A stretch of 64,000 bases of DNA, from positions 62,001 to 126,000 of the forward strand of contig SUYG01000014.1 in assembly GCA_015060555.1 (NCBI GenBank), in the 5' to 3' direction. The position numbers and the translations under genes were made by a program. This DNA is from Physcousia sp015060555. GTDB taxonomy: Bacteria > Bacteroidota > Bacteroidia > Bacteroidales > Bacteroidaceae. Of this stretch, positions 57,248-64,000 are shown piece after piece. The notes beneath the pieces were generated by a model that was not told the DNA's origin, ran no database searches, and saw only the letters and a list, made by a program, of their open reading frames with translations. Numbering within the stretch: the first letter of the stretch is position 1; every line of letters starts with the position of its first letter.

Positions 57248-58270
57248 ATGAGAATATTCCAACACGTACAAGACCTTGGCGACCTCCGCGTCGCCCTCGC
57301 GGAAGCGCAGGAAGTGAAGCGCGACCGCTACCAGTGGCAGCACCTCGGCAAGAACAAGACCGCGCTGCTCATCTTCTTCAATAACTCCCTGCGCACACGC
57401 CTCTCCACGCAGAAGGCTGCCATGAATTTAGGCATGAACGTCATCGTGCTCGATGTGAACCAAGGTGCCTGGAAGCTGGAGACGGAGCGAGGCGTCATCA
57501 TGGACGGCGACAAGAGTGAACATCTCTTGGAGGCTATCCCCGTGATGGCCAGCTACTGCGACATCATCGGTGTGCGCAGCTTCGCCCGCTTCGAGAGCCG
57601 CGCAGATGACTACGAAGAGAAGATTCTCAACCAATTCATTAAATATAGTGGTCGCCCCGTCTTCTTCATGGAGTCCGCTACGGTGCACCCGTTGCAGGCT
57701 TTCGCCGATTTGATAACCATAGCAGAGAACAGACCCACCCCCAACCCCTCCCATGAGGGAGGGGAGCGGGGAGAGGGTCTGCTTAAGGTCGTCATGACCT
57801 GGGCTCCTCATCCCAAAGCCCTGCCGCAGGCCGTGCCCAACAGCTTTGCTGAGTGGATGCTGGCTGCTTCCAGACAGGGACTTGGCATCGATTTCGTCAT
57901 CACGCATCCTGAAGGCTACGAACTTGACCCGCAGTTCGTAAAGGGAGCCCGCGTGGAGTACGACCAGATGAAAGCTTTTGAAGGTGCAGACTTTGTATAT
58001 GCCAAGAACTGGAGCTGCCCGGGCGTCACACGTCCTGAAGACTACGGTAAAGTGCTGCACGACTACCACTCGATGATGGACTGGTGCGTCAGCGACCGTC
58101 AGATGGCCGTCACCAACGACGCCCACTTCATGCACTGTCTGCCCGTGCGCCGCAACATGATTGTCACGGACGATGTCATCGAGGCCCCCCGCAGTCTCGT
58201 CATCCCAGAAGCCGCGAACCGCGAGATATCTGCACAGGTGGTTATCAAACGAATGTTGGAATCGCTTTAG
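57248..58270 (+). CDS. argF': N-succinylornithine carbamoyltransferase-like (argF')
   Basis: 340 residues. Transfers carbamoyl from carbamoyl phosphate to an N-acyl-ornithine. The sequence closely follows the Bacteroides fragilis succinylornithine enzyme as I recall it: IFFNNSLRTRLSTQKAAMNL, GAWKLETERGVIMDGDKSEH, MHCLPVRRNMIVTDDVIE. This supports an acylated-ornithine arginine route. An insertion NRPTPNPSHEGGERGEGLL, encoded by a palindrome element (57730-57783), lies before VVMTWAPHPKALPQAVPNS, replacing a short natural loop. The enzyme otherwise appears intact. Confidence 0.93.
   Translation: MRIFQHVQDLGDLRVALAEAQEVKRDRYQWQHLGKNKTALLIFFNNSLRTRLSTQKAAMNLGMNVIVLDVNQGAWKLETERGVIMDGDKSEHLLEAIPVMASYCDIIGVRSFARFESRADDYEEKILNQFIKYSGRPVFFMESATVHPLQAFADLITIAENRPTPNPSHEGGERGEGLLKVVMTWAPHPKALPQAVPNSFAEWMLAASRQGLGIDFVITHPEGYELDPQFVKGARVEYDQMKAFEGADFVYAKNWSCPGVTRPEDYGKVLHDYHSMMDWCVSDRQMAVTNDAHFMHCLPVRRNMIVTDDVIEAPRSLVIPEAANREISAQVVIKRMLESL
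57730..57783. repeat. GC palindrome element inside argF'
   Basis: AGACCCACCCCCAACCCCTCCC, ATGA, GGGAGGGGAGCGGGGAGAGGG; in frame within a conserved enzyme. Confidence 0.85.
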
Positions 58271-58284
58271 GGGAGAGAAAGGCG

Positions 58285-59085
58285 TTAAAATGGGATTGTG
58301 TAGTGGTAGCTGAGGCCGCCAGTGAAACCATAACCATGAATGAGGCTCGCCTGCACGAACAAATGTCGCCATAGCAGGACATCAGCACCTACGTTGACAC
58401 CGATGCCGTCCCACTCTACGATGAGGCGCGGCCGCTGTAGCCAGGCACGCGGATTGCGCAACGATTCGCCCAGCCTCGGAACAAAGGTTATGCCGCCGGC
58501 TACGCCGCGGCGGTTTGAGTTGGCATTGGAGGAATAGTAGCGATAGGCCACGTGTACACCCAATTCAAAGCCCTTGATGTCGAAATGCTTGGTAGCTGCG
58601 ATATAAAGGTTCTGGAAGTAGTTGTTGCCACTTGCGCCGCTTTTAATCAGCTTGAAGCGACCGATGTCGTCCATGCCTAAGGCGATGGCTGGCCACCAGC
58701 GACCTTCATACAACGGGTTCACCTTCACGTTCATGTGGCGATCCTCGTTGTAGTAGCCCAGCGGCTCGTTCTTTTTCCCGTTCTTATGCATATACAATAG
58801 GGTGGCGGCATACGAGATTTCAATCCAGCGGAAGGCAGTGAGGCCAATGGCGTAGCCAAAAGTGTTGTATTTATCACCGTCACGCTGCAACTGATCGGGC
58901 GTGAAAGCTTTGTGCAGAAACGACGCGCTGCCGCGGAAAGTGCCCGCGGGTCCCATCTCGGCATTCGGCACTTGGAGCAGACCTGTGGTGCCATGGTAGT
59001 TTTGTGCTGACAGCATGGTTGTCAGCAGCAGCATGATGGCCAGGAGGGCGCTTCTAGTGCGGATGATGGTCGTTGAACGTTTCAT
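58285..59085 (-). CDS. YjbH-like outer-membrane beta-barrel protein
   Basis: 266 residues. Signal peptide ALLAIMLLLTTMLSAQ, then NYHGTTGLLQVPNAEMGPAGTFRGSASF, a strong match to the start of the YjbH/exopolysaccharide-associated barrel family. Short strands continue to a C-terminal aromatic (LSYHYTIPF), as expected for barrel assembly. Such proteins are linked to polysaccharide export; no polysaccharide genes are nearby. Promoter -7 box at 59103-59110, 17 nt from the start. Confidence 0.82.
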   Translation of the reverse strand: MKRSTTIIRTRSALLAIMLLLTTMLSAQNYHGTTGLLQVPNAEMGPAGTFRGSASFLHKAFTPDQLQRDGDKYNTFGYAIGLTAFRWIEISYAATLLYMHKNGKKNEPLGYYNEDRHMNVKVNPLYEGRWWPAIALGMDDIGRFKLIKSGASGNNYFQNLYIAATKHFDIKGFELGVHVAYRYYSSNANSNRRGVAGGITFVPRLGESLRNPRAWLQRPRLIVEWDGIGVNVGADVLLWRHLFVQASLIHGYGFTGGLSYHYTIPF

Positions 59086-59102
59086 TTCAGTTGTTTTCGC
59101 CG

Positions 59103-59110
59103 CAAAAGTA
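59103..59110 (-). promoter_or_regulatory. -7 box of the YjbH-like gene
   Basis: TACTTTTG on the minus strand, 17 nt before ATG 59085. Confidence 0.5.
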
Positions 59111-59155
59111 CACTTTTTTCTTCATATCACCTTCATTTTCGGTGATAAAGATACT

Positions 59156-59824
59156 TTACGGCCTGAAAATAAAGTAAGAACCGCCATCGCTATGGGCATA
59201 TTTGCGCAGGAGGGCCTGGATGAATTCGGCATTCTCACAGACGCGAGCCTCGTTGCCATCGTAACCGTTGATGAGTACGACAAGATGGCTGGTGGCATCG
59301 GTGATTTTGGTACGTTCGTTGTCGCTGGTAGGTGTGCCCACGCCACCTTGGGCGTCGCGATAGACGGGCAGCCCCTGAATGTTAATCATGCCACGGCCGA
59401 TGCCCTCGTAAGGTTCACTCTCGCGACCGATACCCAATGTTAGCGTCGTGCCACTGAAGCGGTCGGCATCGAAGCCTCCGATGCTGTAGCCGTAGGCAAT
59501 GGATGCCAGATTCACAAGATCCACCAGCGTATTGAGCTGGTAGAGCTGCTTCCCCTGCAGAATGCGACGTATCAGCGCCTCAGAGGCAGGACGGTAGCGG
59601 GATGGGTCTTTGCCGCAGCTCTTATAGACGTGGCGCGTGGCTGCGATGCTGGTGAGCTCCTTTAGCGATTCAGTCGTCAGTTCCTGGCGCCATTGTTGGC
59701 ATAGTGCATCGATTTCCTGCCACAACGTTTCGCAGTAGGGGCTGTTCACAACCTTCGCGTCCAGGCAGGCCCCTACGAACTCAGGGCAGACTTGCTCTAT
59801 TTCTTTTGAAACGATTACTTCCAT
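59156..59824 (-). CDS. B3/B4-domain protein (PheT-like tRNA-editing domain)
   Basis: 222 residues from ATG 59824 (MEVIVSKEIEQVCPEF). The 22-residue upstream frame is excluded because the -7 box (TACCTTTG, minus strand 59848-59855) lies within it. The block SCGKDPSRYRPASEALIRRIL ... LVDLVNLASIAYGYSIGGFDAD is typical of the stand-alone B3/4 domain found in PheRS beta. It could act on mischarged tRNA or free amino acids; function unproven. Cytoplasmic. Confidence 0.85.
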   Translation of the reverse strand: MEVIVSKEIEQVCPEFVGACLDAKVVNSPYCETLWQEIDALCQQWRQELTTESLKELTSIAATRHVYKSCGKDPSRYRPASEALIRRILQGKQLYQLNTLVDLVNLASIAYGYSIGGFDADRFSGTTLTLGIGRESEPYEGIGRGMINIQGLPVYRDAQGGVGTPTSDNERTKITDATSHLVVLINGYDGNEARVCENAEFIQALLRKYAHSDGGSYFIFRP

Positions 59825-59847
59825 GGCTCTCTTCTTGTAAAACACCG

Positions 59848-59855
59848 CAAAGGTA
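59848..59855 (-). promoter_or_regulatory. -7 box of the B3/4-domain gene
   Basis: TACCTTTG on the minus strand, 23 nt before ATG 59824; sets the start. Confidence 0.6.
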
Positions 59856-59951
59856 GGGATATTGTTCAAAAAACGAGTCATAAAAACCAAAATATAAGTA
59901 GCAAATACGACATTTATACCTCATCTTTGATGATTTTCTATGAGAAATCTG

Positions 59952-59959
59952 TATTTTTG
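59952..59959 (+). promoter_or_regulatory. -7 box of the GH35 gene
   Basis: TATTTTTG, 42 nt before ATG 60002. Confidence 0.5.
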
Positions 59960-60001
59960 TCGCGCCAAACGATGAGAATAGTTCAACCATTCCGTACCTA
60001 T

Positions 60002-62149
60002 ATGAAAAAAATGCTCTCCTTGCTCAGCGTGATGCTGATGAGTCTTGTGGCTGCAGCACAGACAACGCCTCCTGTGGTTACCTGGGATTGCCATAGCTTG
60101 ATGTTCGACGGCCGCCGTGTGATGCCCGTGATGGGCGAAATCCATTACTCGCGACTTCCCGAGAACGAATGGGCCGATGAAGTGCGGAAAATGAAGGAGG
60201 GTGGTGTGACGGTTATCGCCAACTATGTCTTCTGGAACCATGTTGAGGAACAACAAGGCATCTTTGACTGGAGCGGACAACGTAATTTACGTCATTTTAT
60301 AGAGATATGTAAAGCAGAGGGGATGCCTGTATGCCTGCGCATAGGTCCCTACTGTCATGGCGAGGCACGTTGCGGTGGCATTCCCGACTGGGTTGTCAAG
60401 AGTGGCTGCAAGTTGCGTAGCGAGGATCCGCAGTTCCTCGCTTACGTGGAAGCACTCTATCGTCAGATCTTTACGCAGGTGCAAGGCTTGCAATGGAAGG
60501 ACGGTGGCCCTGTGTTGGCATGTCAGTTCGACAATGAATACGGCGGCAACGGCTCTTATCTGATGCAACTGAAAAAGATGGCCAATGACATTGGATTTGA
60601 CCTGCCGTTTTATACACGTACGGGTTGGCCGGCGCTGCGCACTCCCACGCCCTTCGGCGAGATGATTCCCCTTTATGGTGACTATGCTGACGGTTTCTGG
60701 GACCGCAAGACTTCTGAGGGGTGTGGCAACTACTGGAAAGCCTTTCATTTCACGGCCTCGCCCACCTCGGGTGCCATCGGCTCCGAACAGCTCGATTATT
60801 CTCAAGGAGTAAATGGTGCATCGCCAAATAGTACATCACAGTACCCTTACTTTACTTGTGAACTCGGAGGCGGCATGATGACCTCCTACCATCGTCGTGT
60901 CTATCTCTACCCTGAGGATGCTTATTCCATGGCTCTGGTGAAACTGGGCAGCGGCTCGAATCTGCTGGGCTACTATATGTACCATGGGGGTACAAACCCC
61001 GATGGCCATCTCACTTATCTGAATGAATGTCAGAAGACACCGGCGACCAACCACAACGATTTGCCCGTGAAGACCTACGACTTTCAGGCACCACTTGGGG
61101 AGTTCGGACAGAGAAATCCGCACTACTATAGTCTGCGTCCCTTGCACCTGTTCATGCGAGACTTCGGCGAGTTGCTGGCTCCCATGAATGCCGTGTTTCC
61201 CGTGGATGCTGTGGTGAGGAAGGGGGATGATTCACGTCTTCGTTGGTCTTACCGCAGCATATCATCTTATTTAGGGGACAGCAAGAGTTCTTCTTCTCCG
61301 GCCTTCGTCTTCATTAACAATTACGAGCGCTTTGCTAACCTGACGGCCAAGGATGGGGCGCAGTTTGATGTCTGCGGCGTCCTCTTCCCTAAGCGTCCTA
61401 TCACCATCCCTGCTGGCATGATGACTCTCTTCCCCGTAAACCTTCCTGTGGGCAATAGTGTTATCAACTGGGCTACGGCACAGCCTGTAGCATGGCGCAA
61501 CGGACGGATGTGGTTTGAGAAGAAATCAGGAATCGCGGCGGATTTTTGCATTGATGGAAAGGTTCGTAGCGTGAAGAAATGCAGCGCCGAGACACCTTTC
61601 GCTATCATCGGGAAAACGGAATTGTATCTGCTTAGCACCGAGCAGGCGGAACGTCTTTTCCTGGAAGAGAAAAGAGATAGGGCAGAGGACGAAAAAACTA
61701 ATGGTACCCTGTCGCTTGCCACCTGCCAGATCACAAAGGTTCGTGAAGCAGGCCATCAACGCGACATCACCATTGGTGTTCAAAAAGTGGCTGAAGAACC
61801 TGTTGATGCAGACTTTGACAACGCCGCCGTCTATCGCATTACGCTCCCTGCCGATGCTACACTTTTTGCTCCTCCTCAGGTAGGAAAGGGGTGGGAGGGG
61901 GCCCTCCTCGAAATTGCATATAGGGGTGATGTGGCACGCCTTTATGCCGATGGCCGGCTCATTGCCGATAACTTCTATAACGGCCGCCCATTCCTCTTTG
62001 GACTGTGGCGCCTCACTCCCGGCACGAAGGAACTGGAACTTCGAATCCTACCTCTGCAAAAGGATATGCCTGTGTATTTCCCACGTGAGGCCGACGTCCG
62101 GACTGCAGGCGAAGAGGTGAGGTCTGTCACCATCCGGCCTCGACCATAG
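60002..62149 (+). CDS. Secreted GH35 beta-galactosidase-like enzyme
   Basis: 715 residues from ATG 60002, chosen for the signal peptide KKMLSLLSVMLMSLVAAAQ; earlier ATGs (59927, 59972) are near or before the predicted transcript start. GH35 TIM barrel: MGEIHYSRLPENEWADEVRK, ANYVFWNHVEEQQGIFDW, LRIGPYCHGEARCGGIPDW, proton donor in QFDNEYGG and likely nucleophile in TCELGGGM. C-terminal jelly-roll region carries a repeat-like insert at 61871-61910 (PQVGKGWEGALL). Lies 40 bp upstream of DUF3467, where other Bacteroidales usually have rpoC. Confidence 0.92.
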   Translation: MKKMLSLLSVMLMSLVAAAQTTPPVVTWDCHSLMFDGRRVMPVMGEIHYSRLPENEWADEVRKMKEGGVTVIANYVFWNHVEEQQGIFDWSGQRNLRHFIEICKAEGMPVCLRIGPYCHGEARCGGIPDWVVKSGCKLRSEDPQFLAYVEALYRQIFTQVQGLQWKDGGPVLACQFDNEYGGNGSYLMQLKKMANDIGFDLPFYTRTGWPALRTPTPFGEMIPLYGDYADGFWDRKTSEGCGNYWKAFHFTASPTSGAIGSEQLDYSQGVNGASPNSTSQYPYFTCELGGGMMTSYHRRVYLYPEDAYSMALVKLGSGSNLLGYYMYHGGTNPDGHLTYLNECQKTPATNHNDLPVKTYDFQAPLGEFGQRNPHYYSLRPLHLFMRDFGELLAPMNAVFPVDAVVRKGDDSRLRWSYRSISSYLGDSKSSSSPAFVFINNYERFANLTAKDGAQFDVCGVLFPKRPITIPAGMMTLFPVNLPVGNSVINWATAQPVAWRNGRMWFEKKSGIAADFCIDGKVRSVKKCSAETPFAIIGKTELYLLSTEQAERLFLEEKRDRAEDEKTNGTLSLATCQITKVREAGHQRDITIGVQKVAEEPVDADFDNAAVYRITLPADATLFAPPQVGKGWEGALLEIAYRGDVARLYADGRLIADNFYNGRPFLFGLWRLTPGTKELELRILPLQKDMPVYFPREADVRTAGEEVRSVTIRPRP
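61871..61910. repeat. G-rich element in the GH35 C-terminal region
   Basis: CCTCCTCAGGTAGGAAAGGG and GTGGGAGGGGGCCCTCCTC: imperfect member of the palindrome family, in frame. Confidence 0.45.
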
Positions 62150-62189
62150 CAGTATATGATATTTTAATAAAACAATTTAATAGAGCATT

Positions 62190-62507
62190 ATGGCTACAAA
62201 CAACGAACAGCAAAAGCAAGGTCAGGTGCAGGTGAACATGACACCAGAAGTTGAGAAAGGTGTTTATTCCAACCTGGCCATCATGGGCTTTACGCCCACA
62301 GAGTTTATTATCGACTTCGTCTTCCATCATCCCGGAATGCCTCGGGCCAATGTCCAGAGTAGGGTTGTGATGTCTCCCGTGCAGGCCAAGCGTCTGATGC
62401 GTCTGCTGGAGCAGAATGTGGTCAACTACGAGAATGCACATGGTGTGATCGCGTTGCCTGAAGATGTGAAGCCACAGGGACCTATCTCACCCTTTAAGGT
62501 TAACTGA
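62190..62507 (+). CDS. DUF3467 protein
   Basis: 105 residues. QVQVNMTPEVEKGVYSNLAI ... FIIDFVFHHPGMPRANVQSR and MSPVQAKRLMRLLEQNV match DUF3467, a small conserved Bacteroidetes protein normally between rpoC and rpsL. Function unknown; probably cytoplasmic. Here it is preceded by GH35 instead of rpoC. It may be transcribed from the GH35 promoter. Confidence 0.9.
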   Translation: MATNNEQQKQGQVQVNMTPEVEKGVYSNLAIMGFTPTEFIIDFVFHHPGMPRANVQSRVVMSPVQAKRLMRLLEQNVVNYENAHGVIALPEDVKPQGPISPFKVN

Positions 62508-62837
62508 GAACTGAACCTTTACCGGAACTCGTAATCTCGCGCGCGTACCTTATTATGTAATACGATATGAAAGGCTGTGGTATGGCCTTCGACCATGGAG
62601 GTTATAGGTCTTTACCCTCAAAAATGCCCTCGAAACGTTAAACTTTATTAAATAACAGGCGTTTTGAAGCAAAATGAGTGCTTTTTGACCATTTTCTGGT
62701 GCTGGGGGCATTGTCAATTGAGGAATTATACGTACCTTTGCAGCCCGAAATGGGCATATTGTGCCCTTTTGGCCCGTGCTAAGGTGCGGAGACAGACCTG
62801 ATAATTACATAATAATAATATATTAAAAACAAAACAA
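62508..62837. promoter_or_regulatory. rpsL leader region and promoter
   Basis: About 330 bp without a gene. It contains a CGCGCGC stretch near 62535, an AT-rich segment, then a promoter with TTG at 62711-62713 and TACCTTTG at 62733-62740. The predicted leader (~90 nt) has a hairpin GGGCA, TATTG, TGCCC (62752-62766) followed by TTTT, which could be an attenuator or ribosomal-protein binding site. Confidence 0.6.
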
Positions 62838-63221
62838 ATGCCTACAATTCAACAACTTGTGCGGAAAGGTCGCAAGGTGCTTGTGGACAAGAGCAAGAGC
62901 CCCGCTTTGGACAGTTGTCCTCAGCGCCGAGGCGTGTGTGTTCGCGTCTATACGACAACACCTAAGAAGCCTAATTCCGCTATGCGTAAGGTTGCGCGTG
63001 TGCGCCTTACCAACACAAAGGAAGTCAACAGCTACATCCCCGGAGAGGGTCACAACCTGCAGGAGCATAGCATCGTGCTGGTGCGTGGCGGTCGTGTGAA
63101 GGATCTCCCCGGTGTACGTTATCACATCGTTCGCGGAACACTTGATACGGCTGGTGTCGCCAATCGTACTCAGCGTCGTTCCAAGTATGGTGCAAAACGC
63201 CCAAAGGCTGCTAAGAAGTAA
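62838..63221 (+). CDS. rpsL: 30S ribosomal protein S12
   Basis: 127 residues. Decoding-centre protein. Universal segments TTTPKKPNSAMRKVARVRLT and IPGEGHNLQEHSIVLVRGGR, VKDLPGVRYHIVRG. The two lysines whose substitution gives streptomycin resistance (in PKKPNSA and VKDLPG) are unchanged. First gene of the rpsL-rpsG-fusA operon. Confidence 0.98.
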   Translation: MPTIQQLVRKGRKVLVDKSKSPALDSCPQRRGVCVRVYTTTPKKPNSAMRKVARVRLTNTKEVNSYIPGEGHNLQEHSIVLVRGGRVKDLPGVRYHIVRGTLDTAGVANRTQRRSKYGAKRPKAAKK

Positions 63222-63222
63222 T

Positions 63223-63330
63223 CTTATTTGATAATTTGACGATTGACAATTTGACAATTGGAAAGAGCTAATCAGATGTCTTCAGATGTTAATTGTAAAA
63301 TCGTAAAATTGTAAAATTGTAAAATTAAAT
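63223..63330. repeat. Two tandem arrays between rpsL and rpsG
   Basis: 63223-63262 has GATAATTT, GACGATT, GACAATTT, GACAATT units. 63290-63330 has GTAAAATC, GTAAAATT, GTAAAATT octamers. They enlarge a gap that is usually short inside this operon. Confidence 0.75.
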
Positions 63331-63444
63331 CGTTTTGTGCTAGTATAAACGCGGTTGAGTAAATGTGCCGGGCACTCGCGACGAGGCGATGGCGCGTTGA
63401 AGATAACAAACGAATACAGCCCAAACAAGTTAAATCACAAAACA

Positions 63445-63921
63445 ATGCGTAAAGCAAAACCAAAGAAAAGACTGGTCCTTCCCGATCCTGTGTATGGCGA
63501 CGTGAAGGTGTCAAAGTTCGTCAACCACTTGATGTATGACGGCAAGAAGAGCATCTCGTATCGTATTTTCTATGATGCTCTTGAGATTGTGAAGAACAAG
63601 ATGCAGAACGAGGAGAAGTCTTCCCTCGAAATCTGGAAGGAAGCTCTTCAGAAAGTTACTCCGCAAGTAGAGGTTAAGAGCCGCCGTATTGGTGGTGCCA
63701 CGTTCCAGGTTCCTACGGAGATCCGTCCGAGCCGTAAGGAGAGCGTCAGCATGAAGAATCTTATTCAGTTCGCTCGTAAGCGTGGTGGTAAGACCATGGC
63801 CGATAAACTCGCAGCTGAAATCATGGATGCCTATAACGAGCAGGGCGGTGCCTTCAAGCGTAAGGAGGATATGCACCGCATGGCTGAGGCTAACCGCGCA
63901 TTTGCACACTTCCGCTTCTAA
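63445..63921 (+). CDS. rpsG: 30S ribosomal protein S7
   Basis: 158 residues from ATG 63445 (MRKAKPKKRLVLPDPVYGD); the upstream open frame is non-conserved. Binds the 16S rRNA 3' domain and nucleates the head of the small subunit. VEVKSRRIGGATFQVPTEIR and KRGGKTMADKLAAEIMDAYN are family signatures. Confidence 0.98.
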   Translation: MRKAKPKKRLVLPDPVYGDVKVSKFVNHLMYDGKKSISYRIFYDALEIVKNKMQNEEKSSLEIWKEALQKVTPQVEVKSRRIGGATFQVPTEIRPSRKESVSMKNLIQFARKRGGKTMADKLAAEIMDAYNEQGGAFKRKEDMHRMAEANRAFAHFRF

Positions 63922-63938
63922 TCTCAAACAACTAAGCA

Positions 63939-64000
63939 ATGGCAAAACAAGATTTGCATTTGACCCGCAACATCGGCATCATGGCTCACATCGATGCCGG
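63939..64000 (+). CDS. fusA: Elongation factor G, N-terminal start (truncated by window edge)
   Basis: Only the first ~20 residues are present: MAKQDLHLTRNIGIMAHIDA and the following Gly, the beginning of the G1 P-loop of EF-G. 17 nt after rpsG, the conserved operon order. Confidence 0.95.
   Translation, partial: MAKQDLHLTRNIGIMAHIDA

Overview
The window looks like a chromosome segment from a member of the Bacteroidales, most probably a Prevotellaceae-like gut or oral anaerobe. The reasons are: promoters of the Bacteroidetes type (TTTG, about 20 nt, TAnnTTTG) ahead of many genes; arginine genes of the Bacteroides type, including an N-succinylornithine carbamoyltransferase-like argF'; Bacteroidetes-specific families (DUF4954, DUF3467, DUF2795-like, fused SpmA-SpmB, GH125); and secreted proteins that end in short type IX-secretion-like tails. 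Coding sequence is GC-rich, so long antisense open frames abound and most of them are shadows. No phage, insertion sequence, rRNA or CRISPR array is seen.

Layout. 1-719: 3' end of tyrS. 821-10315: three secreted carbohydrate-active proteins (GH3 beta-glucosidase type, alginate-lyase-like, and a lyase + GH28-like beta-helix + GH88 trimodular enzyme), pointing to breakdown of a uronic-acid polysaccharide. 10320-19251: housekeeping genes (M16 peptidase, Rid-like protein, ruvB, sufS, cob(I)alamin adenosyltransferase, methyltransferase-like protein, DUF4954). 19428-23273: giant secreted protein. 23391-29740: two tRNA-Asn, pfkB, S41 peptidase, recO, tRNA-Glu, rpsT, gyrB. 29847-34890: SpmAB-like membrane protein, GH125, aldo/keto reductase, and a DoxX/thioredoxin-like protein paired with a Cys-rich lipoprotein. 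35806-58270: a large arginine/proline biosynthesis region (argR, GNAT, argG, argC, argD, XRE-cupin, AMP-ligase, proC, proB, proA, argF'), interrupted by an outer-membrane barrel/PAP2 operon and by two huge secreted TldD/TldE-like metallopeptidases. The peptidases arose by a tandem duplication that also copied the end of proA and the beginning of argF'. 58285-64000: YjbH-like protein, B3/4-domain protein, GH35, DUF3467, and the start of the rpsL-rpsG-fusA operon.

The most unusual signal is not a gene. The window carries many copies of a GC-rich palindrome family (core CCCCTCCC, about 5 nt, GGGAGGGG). Copies often occur as inverted pairs, and on one strand they form canonical G-quadruplex motifs. 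Three pairs sit on gene junctions (tyrS|GH3, ruvB|sufS, AMP-ligase|proC): the left arm lies at or after the end of the upstream gene, the spacer holds the downstream start codon, and the right arm is translated as the downstream protein's N-terminus. Other copies are translated inside conserved enzymes (M16 peptidase, argF', TldD copy 2, Rid-like protein). A second layer is a set of tandem arrays with 7- or 8-bp units, different at each locus. They lie between genes, in protein tails and apparently in signal-peptide cores. Together they look like mobile or expandable sequence that the genome tolerates in frame, comparable in principle to the Rickettsia palindromic elements; whether this family has been described is not known to me.
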